Made by a program: the position numbers and the translations under genes. A DNA stretch of 52,653 nucleotides, taken from the NCBI GenBank assembly GCA_001953115.1, contig LSSL01004747.1, positions 1 through 52,653 on the forward strand, read 5' to 3'. Source of the DNA: Smittium mucronatum (Eukaryota; Kickxellomycota; Harpellomycetes; Harpellales; Legeriomycetaceae). Under the pieces are notes generated by a model. It did not search any database and had not been told where the DNA came from. It saw only the letters and a program-made list of their open reading frames with translations. Positions 14,922 through 26,640 of this stretch are shown one piece after another (position 1 is the first letter of the stretch; each line of letters starts with the position of its first letter).

Positions 14922-15588
14922 TCATTGGAACTCTCCCTAACATCCTCTAACATATCCACCAAATCTACCTCTTTAATTCACCCATGACCCTACAAGCCGA
15001 TTCTACTCAAAATTACCCCTCTTTTTCTTTTTTATTCTTTTTATATCTGTTTACTTTCTTTACTGACAATGATATTATACATTTCCTTAAAGCAATTAAT
15101 TGGTAGATTATTCTAATTTTCAAATCGATGCGATCTTAATTTCATCTTTTTTAATACTTGAGAAAATTCAATCATGAACTGTATATATATTTTTTAAGTT
15201 GCTATGCATTTTCTTATCTCTTTCGTCTCCATGTATGTACGAAGTGATCCAATTTGCTGCATTTTGAAATTATCTATATATCAATAGCAAAATGTCGACC
15301 AATAAGTGTTGATTTATTCGAGTTGAATCAAAGTAGCATAAATATTGGCTATGAAGATGGCACAAAATAGACCACTGGAAGTAAAAGGGCTAAAAAATTA
15401 AAGTTTGTGACTCCAACGAAGTTTAGAATATTTGGGACTTTTTCGATAAAGCGAGTTTTTTGTAATTGAGATTTTTTTGGAATTTACAAAATTTACAAAT
15501 TAAAAAACAGGTTTAATCAATAAAATTTGATATTGAAGTTTGAAAAATATTTTTATTATGAAATCTCTAAGTGGAGTTGGGACATTTT
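14922..15588. other. Convergent 3' intergenic region
   Basis: This stretch of about 670 bp separates the stop codons of PP1 and Rpc25. It should hold both 3' UTRs and polyadenylation signals. A T-rich tract follows the PP1 stop near 15020-15060. No gene is visible. Confidence 0.5.
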
Positions 15589-16903
15589 TTACCACCAGCT
15601 AACGGGGCCTAAACCATCTTCTGTCATTGAGCAGGTAAGCAAGTAGGGCGGAACGTATTGGGTGGTTTGCAAATCGGCTGGTGCTAACGGGCTATTACCA
15701 CCATTTAGAATGCTATGGCTTTGGTTTGGGTTAGTCACTGTTCCTAGCCTATTTTCTGCACCAAATCCGCCACTGGGAGGAGGATCAGTAGCCAGTTGGC
15801 TATGTTGTTGGTTCCCACTGGCAGGGTTTCCACCAGTTTGATGGTCACCAGCGGTTGTACGCTGTACGTTTGAATCTATAAATGTCCCTTCAACAACCCG
15901 TAGCTTTATCTTTTCGTCAATATCGAGGTAAAAGTCTTGGCCTTCATACTTCCACACAAAGACGCCCTCTACCGCATCACTATTATATTATATTACATTT
16001 TTTAAATGTTAAATTGTAGTCAATTAGTTATTTAAATAAATAAAGATATTTTGAATTCTTTTTAAATTTAAGGGCCAACAAAAAATAAAATAATATAGTG
16101 TTCTTTTATGATTGAGAGTGTTTTGAGAAAAATACATTATTTGCTTTCTCTATAATTTTTCTATTGGAACAATTTTATAAATGATGCTTACTATTCGGTT
16201 CCAGCTCGTAATAAGTCTTTTGGGATCCATATATCGGAAAAAAATTGTAATGAAGCTATTTGACATTTACCAGAAAAAAATATTTATAAACGAGATATAA
16301 TAAACAATTTTTTTTTTTTTTGAAAAAAATAGAGATTTCTACCTTTTATTCCGTTGGGATTACAGCTATTAATTTTTGCTTCAATAATTTCCCCCCCAAA
16401 CGGCCTAAATACAATCAACCTGAATTCAACTATAATTTAAATATTATAGGAGAATAAAGTAATTTTTTTTTATAAAACATATATCAGCATGAACTGTTTA
16501 GTTAATCAAGCCAAGAAAAAAAAAATAAGGGTTTCAACAGTTAGCGAATAAGACAAAAATTAAAAGTACCCATAGTCCACGAGCTTCCTTCGGAATGTTG
16601 GATAAAACCTTCATCCATTTCAATAATATCAAAAACCCTAATTACTAGCCCAATCTGATGTATAACCTAAAAAAGTGTAAAACATCGATTAAAATATTCT
16701 ATTAAATTTTATAGATTCGGAAAAGGTTTAAAGATAGTAGAGTTATTTGAAAGTCGACTCTTGAAGGTAATACAGGGATTTTAAAAAGGTACCTTATTCG
16801 CATATTTCTTATTGATCTCTTCTCTAACTGATTGCAGCCGTGTTTTGCCGAAATTCCATGGTCTAGTTCTGATGTTATCGCTTATTGTAGTCAACACAAA
16901 CAT
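15589..16903 (-). CDS. RPC25: RNA polymerase III subunit Rpc25 (RPC8, Rpb7-like)
   Basis: Rpc25 forms the Pol III stalk with Rpc17 and is needed for initiation on tRNA and 5S genes. Minus-strand exons 16793-16903, 16570-16666, 16343-16429, 16192-16255 and 15979-15589 join in frame to 249 residues. The N-terminal Rpb7-like half has the family start MFVL, then RPWNFGKT and EEINKKYANK (1-37), followed by a segment equivalent to NVGLCICLFDI and a VEFRLIVFRPF strand (70-80). The OB-fold half has VWKYEG (128-133), IKLRVVEGTF (144-153) and the diagnostic C-terminus DGLGPVSWW. Introns are 126, 140, 87 and 212 bp, all GT-AG. Human and yeast proteins are just over 200 residues. The extra length here is a Q/N/G/P-rich insertion of about 70 residues (157-229) in the OB-fold loop, which is disordered in the homologues. 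The exon model is by eye; intron 2 uses the upstream of two possible AG acceptors because the other introduces a stop. Confidence 0.93.
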
Positions 16904-16910
16904 TTTTCAT
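16875..16910 (-). promoter_or_regulatory. Possible overlapping uORF at the Rpc25 start
   Basis: An ATG 7 bp upstream of the Rpc25 start is in another frame and opens an 11-codon frame that ends inside exon 1. If the transcript begins upstream of 16910, scanning ribosomes would meet this ATG first and the overlap would reduce Rpc25 translation. The transcription start is unknown, so the effect is conjecture. Confidence 0.25.
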
Positions 16911-18873
16911 GGGTATTAAATTTTTAATGTTCTATGGAGTTTTTGATCCTTTAACTTATATACATGCCCTAATAGAGCTCGAATCGAGATTCAAAAGGTG
17001 AATCCAAATAAAAATTAAAATCAGGTTGATCTAAAAATGAAATATATTATTTTTCATGTAATTCGCGCGATGAATAATTTATTGAAGTTTCTTGGTGATC
17101 AACTATAAGTCTTTAGTATATCTCATTTTTATTTTTTTTAAGAAAAAAATTCAAGTACAAATTTTTTGATTTTGAGAAAATTTGAAAAAAATGTGATGAT
17201 AATAAACTAAAGAACTAATGGACTGTGAGCCAATGAATCTGACATATGATGTATTTGTCCAATTATTTGTTAAATATCTACGATTTAGTCACCAAATTTT
17301 CAACCCTTTCATATCTAGAGGCATAGAATTCTGACTGAGCTCTAGCCAATAAATATATGTTTAAAATGTGAAATTCTGAGTATAAATAATATATTGGCTA
17401 TACTGATTTTTTTTTCTGCAAATAGTATTAAGTTGTCATCAAGTATAAGATTTGGTAATATTTAGTCTTTTGTATCACGGAATTTTATTGTAAGATGGTA
17501 ATATTTAGTCCCTTAAATAATATACTCTTCATTGATTAGTAGAAAGCCTCATTTAAAATATTTGGACCAATGATGTAATTTCGGAAAATTAAACTCGTTA
17601 GTCACACATTTATTGTCATTTTTCAGTGGAATAGGAAAGTTACCTACTTGATTATTGCTGCTGTTAATGTATTCTTTTAGTTACAACCTCCAAAACTAAT
17701 AATTGACAAGATAAGGAGAAAAATTATGCGCTGATTAGTTTTAATAAACTGTGCATATTGGAAGATTATTTTTGAAACCAGGCACTTGTCAGTTAAAATT
17801 TTACTACCCCCATAATTAGGAAACTCGAGAAATATTCAAAGAAAGCTTGATAAGCGAATCAATGAGCTAATTTTTACATATGATTGTTTCAATTCGTAGT
17901 AGATATTATGGTTATTTTATTAGGGTCATGTTTTATTAGATTTATTGGCTGATGCCCATAATTATCCTGTAATAAAATCTAAATGAAATATTGGCCAATA
18001 GATCCATCAATAAGAAAAAGGAATGAGTTCATAAACAATCTCCCTTATTCGTAATTTGGAAATCCATTTTTGATGATATAGTAGCTTATTGGGTAAATAG
18101 ATCGAAAAAACCAAAGGGATTTTTATTTACTGAGAAGGTGCGTCAAAGTTACTGATTTCGGGGTATTTTCAGTATTAGTTGGCTTATTGGTTTTAAAAGC
18201 AAAGCGTTGGCCAATAATAACAAAGCAATAAAAAAGATTCTCTTTGTAAAGAATATCCCTTTTATTTTGTACGGATTTCGCAAAGAATATCCCTTATGAG
18301 GAAAGTTTGGATTTATACTAATAGAAACAAAGTTTGATCAAGTCTAAAAACGATTAAATTAGGCGCATTGATGCCTCTATTTGTTGAGCGAGTATTAAGA
18401 CCTAGATTGACGTGTATTTTTATAATTTATAATTTTGGATTAAGGCATTTCTTTGTTTGAGGCATTGGCTAATCAAAAAATGTTTTGCTTTTCTATTGTC
18501 TTTTTGAGATTGTGTAAATATGATGTAAACAACACTGGCCATTAATAGTGAGTATATTTTGTTTAGAGCGATTCAGCTGAAAATGGCTGATATGATTTGA
18601 TAGTGATGTACGTTAAATGCAAATAGATTTTGGAATGCGTATGTAACAACAAATAAATTATGCACGAAGGGACACTTCTCAAAAAAAATAAAATATCGCC
18701 CTTTTCTACATGCGGACGAGCTGCTTTTTGTAATAGTTACTTCTACTTCCGTGCAGCTTCTAAGTATCTTTGATCACCAACTATAAAAAAAACACATTAC
18801 TAGCTTTATTGTAGTATCTCTTGATTTTTTAACCCAAGCTCACTTTATCATTATTCTTTCCTATTTTTCTTCT
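16904..18873. other. Divergent intergenic region, Rpc25 and CLASP
   Basis: These 1.97 kb lie between the start codons of two divergent genes and must contain both promoters. Short direct repeats are visible: GGTAATATTTAGTC twice (near 17453 and 17496) and AAAGAATATCCCTT twice (near 18248 and 18282). TTGGCCAATA-like palindromes occur near 17984 and 18211. Their function is unknown. No gene is visible. Confidence 0.5.
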
Positions 18874-21814
18874 ATGGATTACAATAGGGTAATATTCAAA
18901 TATAGTTTTCTTGATGGCCTTTTTTTTCTTTTTCACATCTCATTAATTTTCTTTCCCCATTACCATTTTTTTAGCATTTAATACAGCTTTACTGTTTTTT
19001 ATTTTTTTTTAGATCGGGAACTCCCAAGATCTGCAGGAAAAGCTTCTACCTTTAATATCCACTTTGCAAAAAGATGAAAGCGAGGATACCTGGCTTCAAT
19101 TAGAAACTGCTACTAAGAATCTTACCTCTTTGGTTAATGCTGGTGCTTGTATTTACCCCATAACTTTGTCCAAGGTTAAAGAAATTCACGAAAGTCTTGG
19201 CCATTCAATACACACCGAGAGAACCCGCTTAAGTGGTGCTACTGTGGAGTTTTTGGACGCTCTTGCTAAAAATTCTGGTCTCGATTTTCAACCTTTGTCC
19301 TCCCTGTTTATCAATGATTTGGTTAAATTGTGTGCAAGAACGAATAAAGTTTTTACCGTAAGAGGTGTTCGCTGCCTAGAATCAATATTCATTTACTCCA
19401 GATGTTTTGAACACATTCCTCTGATTTGTGAATACTCTTCTAAAGATCCCAGCAAGTTCCTTAGGAGAAATGTTTCTAAGGTTCTCCTTACTATTGTTGA
19501 GAGTGATCGTGTAAAAGATTTTTCAGATTCAAAGCGAAAAGATGATCAAGGATTGAAGCCTTACTTTGACATTTTAAACACCACTATATCTCTTCTAAAT
19601 ATCGATGCTGATGTAGATGTAAGAACTAATGCTAAGAGCATTTTCTATTCTTTCTCCAAAAGATTCCCTGAAAATAGGGATGCTCTTATATCTAAGCTAG
19701 ATCCAGTCGCCAAAAAATACTTAAAGATTCAATCATCCTCTAAAGTAGATAATCCTAGTAAGAGCTTTTCCAAAATTTCCATTTCTTCTCAAAATATCAC
19801 TTCCAAGATTCCTAACTCTCGAATTGGAATTTTGAATTCTATAAGGTCAAAATCTAATTTGGAAAGCACTACTCTTCTAAAAGAGATCCCCATAGACAAA
19901 TCAACTTCTAAAGACCAAGAAATTCAACAGTCCGGTGATGAAATCAAGATTTATAAGCCCCAGCCTGTTCGCAGAATAGCTGCTAGTAATCCTGGAGAAG
20001 ATTTAGATTCTAAATCAAACCCTTCATTTGAAATGAAAAATAATTTAACTGCTGTTAGGAGGGAACCCGTTAGACTTAAAACCTTATTTAATCAGTCCAT
20101 TGTTTTTAATGATCCAAATGGTCCCGAACACGTCTCTAAAACCACACCTAAAGTCATTTCAGTTGATAATGTCAATGATAATACACCTCTAGCATCCATC
20201 TCTAATCCATCTATAGGTTCAAAATCTGAAGCTTCTATAGAGTCCAAAACAGAAACTCTTTCCTGTGATGTTGATATCGAAGGATCTATAAGCAACAATA
20301 AAGTGGAAGAAGGACAACTTCATACTTTAGATACAACCAGCAATAAGTTTTTTGATTATGCCCCTGTTTCATCTCTTAATCAAGAGGTGTCTGTCAATAC
20401 CGCAAAAGCAGGGCCGCTACCAATTAACGCGGATAAAAAGAACCTATCTTCTTTTGGTTTTAAAGATTCTACCTTAATGCCTAGGAAAAGGTCCATTGAT
20501 GAATCTTTTGATTCCAACCAAAATTCAAAAAATTTCAAATTGTTTACCGGAAGAATCCACAGTGTTAGAGCCAGAAAACTGCCAGTTTTCGGTAGATCAC
20601 TGCAACCTGTTTACATCAGTCCAAGAGCTCAAAAATTATTGCCAAAAAAGCTGGCTCCGTTGGCTCCCGAAATCGTTCCCGAAATTGAATCTATTAAAGC
20701 TAAGAATAGAAATAGAGAGATTCGTAGATTGACAATCATAAGAGCTCGGCAATTAGCCGGAGTTAAAACAAGAAAGTCAAGTATGACTGGATTGGTTTTG
20801 AATTCTTACCGAGACTCAATTCTCCCAAGTATGTCTGATCGGATATCCAAACAGTCCGTTGCAAAAAAATCTAATTCTATCGAGGCACATAAATCTATAC
20901 CCAGAAACCCCATACCTTCATCTGTATCTAGAAAAAATAGGAAAAATGTCGATCTTAGCGTCCCAAGCTACTTGAGGCCTACTGCCTCATCTACAGGAAG
21001 AAATAAGGAGCTTAAACCCTATTTAGGCCATTCCAGTAATATCGCTAGCCAAAAGAAGATGATATCAAAACGTAAGGCAGATCTTGAACCATCAGCCAAT
21101 ATTGATCAGGAGAATTCATCCATTAATGCTAATTCTTTAGTAAATAAAGCCAAACCAGCTACAATAGATTTGTTACAGAACCAAATGGATGTTATACTAC
21201 CTTCTGAGAATAAGAAAATAGAAATCAATAACGAAGGCCAATTGACTGAATTAGCTGCCCAAATTGAACATGAAATAAGCACACCTGATGGAAACAGCAG
21301 CCCTCAGATTCGAGAAAACCACGATTCTCAAACTATTAAATCTGGTAGCGATTTAGAGATTTATAATAATGCCCAAACTGATATTCCGTTAAACTCTATA
21401 TCTTCCTTCCCCACCCATGGTCAAGATTCTGATGATAGATCTATTATCTTATTGGATAAAATAGATGATAATAACTTTATTCCAAATACAGAGCCAGCTG
21501 ATCATATTAACGAATTAACTAGTGATATCAAGAAAACTTCAAATTATGAAGAGTCAAATATATTGGAGTTCACTTCAAAAATTATAGATAGTCAATCAAT
21601 TTTAAATTTATCTGAAAAAATTGACGAGATAAACAATTTTACTAATCAAGTAGACAAGGATACAGACGAATCCACTTGTAATGGGTCTGAAAGCTCCCAG
21701 TTTTCAAATGAAGAAAAAATGGAACATATTCAGCAACCGATCGACGACGGGGATAATTTGAATGCTTCAGAGACATCTTTTTTACTACCAGTGGTTAATT
21801 CCGGTATTCTGTAA
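18874..21814 (+). CDS. CLASP: CLASP-family TOG-domain microtubule-associated protein
   Basis: CLASPs (Stu1 in budding yeast, Cls1/Peg1 in fission yeast) bind tubulin and stabilise spindle microtubules. The large exon starts after an acceptor at 19012; the reading frame is closed just upstream, so a first exon is required. ATG at 18874 gives MDYNR, then a GTAATA donor and a 124-bp intron, in frame, for 938 residues. Residues about 14-242 form one TOG/HEAT array of the CLASP type: DTWLQLETATKNL (30-42), ARTNKVFTVRG (113-123), FLRRNVSKVLL (154-164) and DVRTNAKSIFYSFSKRFP (207-224), each matching conserved CLASP TOG2 helices. The remainder is low-complexity: Ser- and Lys-rich basic stretches, then an acidic C-terminal third. 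An SKIP sequence at 269-272 in a basic context fits the SxIP motif that recruits EB1. Known fungal CLASPs are about 1,500 residues with two TOG domains and a C-terminal helical domain; neither the second TOG nor the C-terminal domain is visible here. The five-residue first exon is the least certain part. Confidence 0.87.
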
Positions 21815-24560
21815 TATTTAATCATTTTTTTCTTTAAAAAAATCATTAACTTATCCCAAAATCTCGTGCTTTGGTTATGTGATGATGCTACTCCTCTAAC
21901 TTATTTTTCATTCTTTTTGAAGTCTCTTGGAGATGAATTAAGTTTTATTTTTGGGTTGGGGTTAATTACAAGACTACTTTAATGTGAAATGAAGCGGTCC
22001 ATGAACGTTTTCTACTCAATATCCACACTTTTTTCGGGAACTTCTATTCATCATCAGATTAGATTTTATTTTCAAATTGTTATACAAAAGTAATAGTATT
22101 TTTAATGATCAATTTTTACTTAATTTGATTTTTATCTTGTATTGTTACTTAATAAATCGATTAGATTTACAGCAAACCAAAAAAGTAGCATTTAATTTAA
22201 AATTATATTCTAAAACAATTAAAAGAGTAAAATATGATCAATTAATAAAAAAAAATTAGCAGGACTTAAAGCTAGACAAGTGGAATTCAATTAAATTATG
22301 TTTAATAAAGGGAAAGCATCAATTAATAGTAAGGCCAATTATTTTATTGCTTTATTTATCTATTGTCAATATATACAACCAAAAAAATACATTTCTGTCA
22401 GTTCTTAGTCTTGGGGTTAAATCTTTGAAGTGGTTAATAAAAAAATTTGCGAACTTCTAGGAAATATATACATAAATCAATGTTTTTGGTCGATTTTTTT
22501 TTATTTTCCAATTAAAATCAAAAAAAGGAAAAGAAATCTACATGGATATTTTTTTAAATTAGCCTTATTGGAAAATAAAAGTAACCATAAATTATCCCCT
22601 AATTATTTTTAAATCTCCCCTAAAATTATATATATATATATTAATTGTATACTTTTTGAAATATCAAATCGAAACTTTTCAGTTATTTTTCATCCTACAA
22701 GTGGTTAATTTGCAAGCAAATTTTCGATATATGTTTTTTGCACATATCTATAAAATCAATTTAACGGATGATTAATGTACTCTAAACCTTTTCATATTTC
22801 TCAATTCGATGAAAATTTCGACCAATGAAAATAATTTTACTTTTTTTTCTCAAATCGTTTATTTAAACGATAAAAATTAGCCTAAATTTAATGAAGAATT
22901 CTTAAAGCTAACAGGAACTATAAAAAAGCACAATAAATGAATAAAAGAACATATTTTTGATGTTTATACATCTTTCGAAAATATGTATTCAGTATTTTTT
23001 ATCATATCTTAATGATTAGAAAATCGAAATCCGATACTTTTGACCAATAACTGTAATTTTAATAGATGGGCCGATAAATACTTCAAATTTTTGACAATTT
23101 ATGCCAGTGGATGACATTTTTTATTTCCCCTCAGGTAATAAGCTGACAATCTAAGCTGAGGTCTGATATTTTTTATGAGCGAAAATGGGATTTTGAAACA
23201 AATTAATAGTAAGGTTTTAAATTCCAATCAAAAATAACAATCCAATTTAATAAATAACCTTATAATTAGAAAACCTAGGCTAATTTTTTTTCATTTGGAA
23301 TCTAAAATAACATATGCTTTTCTAAGAAAAATGAAAAGGATAGAGAAAAGAAATATTCTTTTGAATTTAGCCCTCTTATTTCAAAAAAGTTATAGTTTTA
23401 AAGTTATTCAGGCAAGTTATAATAAAAATAATAATCAGAAATACTAATATAGGTAACATTATTTGATATTCATTAGATCTTCAATTTAACTGTATTTGCT
23501 TTATTTGATATAAGCTAAAGATGATCAAGTTTTTTTTTTCAAAAAAAAGCGGATAAATACCTTAGAAAATTTACATAGAGCACCCATAACTATTTTGGAA
23601 AATTTTATATCGGATTTTTTTTAAAAAACGATTATTCTTTACGAATTTTTGCCAAAAAAAAATCAAAGGCTCTACCCTAATATTTTCCCTCGATCTATAC
23701 AAATTTAGACTGTTGATGTAAGAATGCACCGTTCATACATAGTTTATATTAAAATTATTTATTTTTACTTCATAAAGCAACATTTATTATTCTTATCATT
23801 TTTACAAATAATTTTTTTTTCCAAAATAACAATTTTTTAATTTTCATCAATGTTCTTTACTGTTTCGTGGGGGATTTTTTTCATTTATTGGATTGATATT
23901 AGAAAAACAGAAAAAAGTTTATTGAATATATAATTGAATATAGCAATTGATTATTTTAAAAAAATTATCTATAAAAACTTGAATTCTTTTTAATTTTCCT
24001 TGGTATTCCAGCTTTCTTTCTTTTTGAAATCAAATTTATGCTCAATATATCAGCTCTTTTGATTAAAATCAAAAAGTAATATACGTAAACAAATTTTTTC
24101 GTTTTCGAAAATTACTTTCACCAACAATAAGAATTTTCCCAAGTTCTGATGTTTTTTTTTTGGGAGTGTAAATTTCGTTTTTTCAAAAAATTGCATAAAA
24201 GAATCAAAATTTTCAAAATTCAACGTTTTAAACTTGTTTTATATACATTATATTTCTATTTTGTTAATGTTAGATTCAGATACACCAAAAAATTATTTCT
24301 TCATTATTTCCAACAAGTTATTTTTTTTTAATGAGATTTCATCATATTCAATACTTCCGTATCGAGATGAATACGACTTTTTGTACTCTTCGACTTTTTT
24401 TTTTATAAATAGATAAATTCATTATACTTGAGGTTTTTTATCCTGAATTTTTATCCTTAACCGTTCTATTAAATCGATCTATTGAGTTGTTTGTAGAAGA
24501 ACAAAAAATATATTGAATATTCATACCAATTATTATTTTTTCCAATTTTTTTTCTGATAA
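21815..24560. other. AT-rich intergenic region
   Basis: After the CLASP stop the DNA returns to long A/T runs. Open frames of about 60 codons at 22077-22259, 22430-22612 and 24149-24416 are made almost only of AT-rich codons and resemble nothing. No RNA gene or element end was found. Confidence 0.55.
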
Positions 24561-24788
24561 TTATTTCATAAAATAAAAGTCGTCCCAATTAATATTAAAT
24601 ATTTTTTTCACATTTTCGAAAAAATCTCTATTCAAAGTCAACTCTGTTTTGCATATATAATTATTGATTATATCCTTCATTGATACCTTGAACCAATGCT
24701 CATTGGGTACGGAGCCGCTAGAGCGACAGATGGGAGTGGGATGAAATTTGAAATTTTTTCCTTTTACTGTATTTTTTTTCAGATTTTT
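24561..24788 (-). pseudogene. Unidentified stop-free stretch beside a MULE relic
   Basis: A 75-codon stop-free frame runs on the minus strand, which is long for DNA of this composition. It contains HPTPICRSSG, NEHWFKVSMKDII and NINWDDFYF. It lies just downstream of the catalytic fragment of the minus-strand MULE transposase and on the same strand, so it may be a piece of the C-terminal part. I do not recognise it on its own, and it could be unrelated. Confidence 0.3.
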
Positions 24789-24869
24789 CTAGTATTTGAA
24801 TATTATAAACAAATTCCCTTAATATATATATATGTGTGTGTATGCATATATATCATTTATTGATTTATT

Positions 24870-25678
24870 TTATTTTCCAATAGCATCCTTAATGTTTTTA
24901 GAAACATGAAACCTGCATTTGATTTTATTCGTATTAAATGGAAAAACAGCTGCGGCTTTATCTATTTTTGGGGCGGAATCAGCCACCAAGTTATCCAATT
25001 TTAACCCAGCTCCAAAATTTTTATCCTCATTTATAGTGGCTTTGAATTTCCAAATGTAATCTCTGGTATCTTCCATTCTTACCACAGAAATAGAAATGGG
25101 GTAAAATATATTTTTATCATAATTAATCCCAACAAAAATAACAAGGTACCCATCCTTGATCAGCTTAAATGCGATATAAATGATAAGTGTTGAATAGGGT
25201 GATAGTTGAGTTATAATGTTTTTTGATGTGTTTAAATACTTAATATCTCCAGGTTCTTATAAATAAACAACGAAGTAAGGGGATAAGGATTTATTAACCA
25301 CATTTTCATTTTTTTATCCCCGTTTTAACACATTTTTTGTAATTTTTCTGTTGATTTTGTTCTTTTTTCTGTAGTTATTTCTAGTTTAATAGAAACTATC
25401 TATATCTATATCTAGATATTCTGACTTCAGTTTCAATTTGATTAGATAGTGTCTAAAACACTCTTCGTTAAAAAAAATCTTATTTTTTATTATTTCTTCT
25501 TAAATTCTGTGCATATTTCTGAATAAGCTATATAAATGTAGTACTTTATTGAGCCATCATGGTATTTATCTATTCTTAAATTACAAAGACACTTTTCAGC
25601 ATTTTTTTTCATGCAGTAATGTATATTAGTGTTGAATCTGTTGAAATTTTTAGAATAAATCATGCTCATATTTATCAT
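24870..25678 (-). pseudogene. Decayed MULE-type transposase (family 1)
   Basis: Mutator-like transposases cut and paste elements with long TIRs using a DDE nuclease. Two pieces remain. 25678-25490 encodes HYCMKKNAEKCLCNLRI, which fits the cysteine-containing N-terminal zinc finger of these proteins. 25256-24870 is stop-free for about 128 codons and reads in order: YLNTSKNII; DGYLVIFVGINYDKNIFYPI (the strand after the first catalytic Asp); RMEDTRDYIW; LVADSAPKIDKAAAVFP with the second catalytic Asp; and KCRFHVSKN, the CxxH motif that follows it. The first catalytic Asp, expected near YIAFKL, is lost. The linker between the pieces has stops and the C-terminal region is missing or unrecognisable. 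The catalytic similarity is strong; the link to the zinc-finger piece rests on order and spacing. Confidence 0.75.
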
Positions 25679-26180
25679 TTTTTTTTTTTTTCGATATCAG
25701 GTTTCTCTTTTAGAATCCAATTCTTTATATATTTGTCCATTTTTTTAAAAATTCAAGATTATAAAAATTTATAATTCAAAAATTTCTGGGTAATATTTTT
25801 ATTTAGATAAAATATAATTAATATCATTAAATTTGAATGTATAAAAAAAATTTATGTGCCTCAGTATGAGTATAATGGGGAAAATTAGTTTGTTTTTTTA
25901 TAAATTTGAATAATATCGATTTCGAAATTATATCTCATAGTTCAATAAAATTAGATACTATTGTTTTTAATTTGATTTTGAAACAGGATTTGTGATACTA
26001 TGATTATAAATGTAAAAAAAGTCAAAAAATATTAGAATAGATGTTTTGATTAATTAAACTTTAGATTTTTTCTTATATTGTTAGAGTATTACCTGGAGAT
26101 AAATAAAAAATGTCATCCACTGGTATAAATTGTCAGAACTTTGACGTATTTATCTGTATCAGGACATTTAACCCTATTAT
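25679..26180. other. Spacer between two transposase relics
   Basis: This is AT-rich sequence between the minus-strand and plus-strand MULE relics. No coding region or clear element end is visible. An ATG frame of 60 codons beginning at 26110 overlaps the degenerate CATCC-type repeat and is probably non-coding. Confidence 0.45.
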
Positions 26181-26238
26181 TTTTCATCCAATTCACATTT
26201 CATCCGGTCTCATTTCACCCAATTCCATTTTATCGAAA
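26181..26238. repeat. Degenerate 15-bp tandem repeat before a MULE relic
   Basis: Four imperfect units follow one another: TTTCATCCAATTCAC, ATTTCATCCGGTCTC, ATTTCACCCAATTCC and ATTTTATCGAAAATT. The array sits about 400 bp before the first recognisable transposase codons. A related inverted sequence (GAAGTGGAATTTGAAGTGAAAT) lies near 28600, after the transposase. It could be the subterminal repeat of that element; the match is weak. Confidence 0.4.
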
Positions 26239-26640
26239 ATTGATATAAAAATAACACGAAAATTTAAAAGTAGTAAAAAATTTGTTTATTGAAGTTAAAA
26301 TAAGGACTATATTTTTGTTTTCACTTTCGACTTACTTTGAACAGTAGTGAAAATTTTATCCAATAAAATTTTATTTATTGTAGCTTATATTAATAATAAA
26401 AGTATTTAATGTTAATTTTAGGTTACAAAAGAAGAAAAATAAGAAAATATGGAATAAAGAGAAACAGAAATCCCTAAAAATGACAAAAACAACAAAAAAA
26501 ATGCTTGTCTTGCATATAAGGGTTATTTTTATTATAAAAAATACGAAAATAAAATAAATGGCGTTACTTATTAGATTTTTATTTACTATAAATAATGAAA
26601 GGGGAATTTCAGAACAATTTTAAATTGAATAGAAGTTTAA

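Noticed and set aside
16411..16421. Alternative acceptor for Rpc25 intron 2 (AG just before GTTGATTG)
   Set aside because: It puts a stop codon at the junction; the upstream acceptor restores the conserved VEFRLIVFRPF strand.
19064..19066. TTG at 19064 as the start of the CLASP protein
   Set aside because: It is in the middle of conserved sequence (LISTLQKDE); the frame continues upstream to a clear splice acceptor at 19012, and an ATG exon is available.
20092..20298. Minus-strand ORF within CLASP
   Set aside because: Antisense of the CLASP disordered region; no independent support. The same holds for the plus-strand ORF at 20496-20732.
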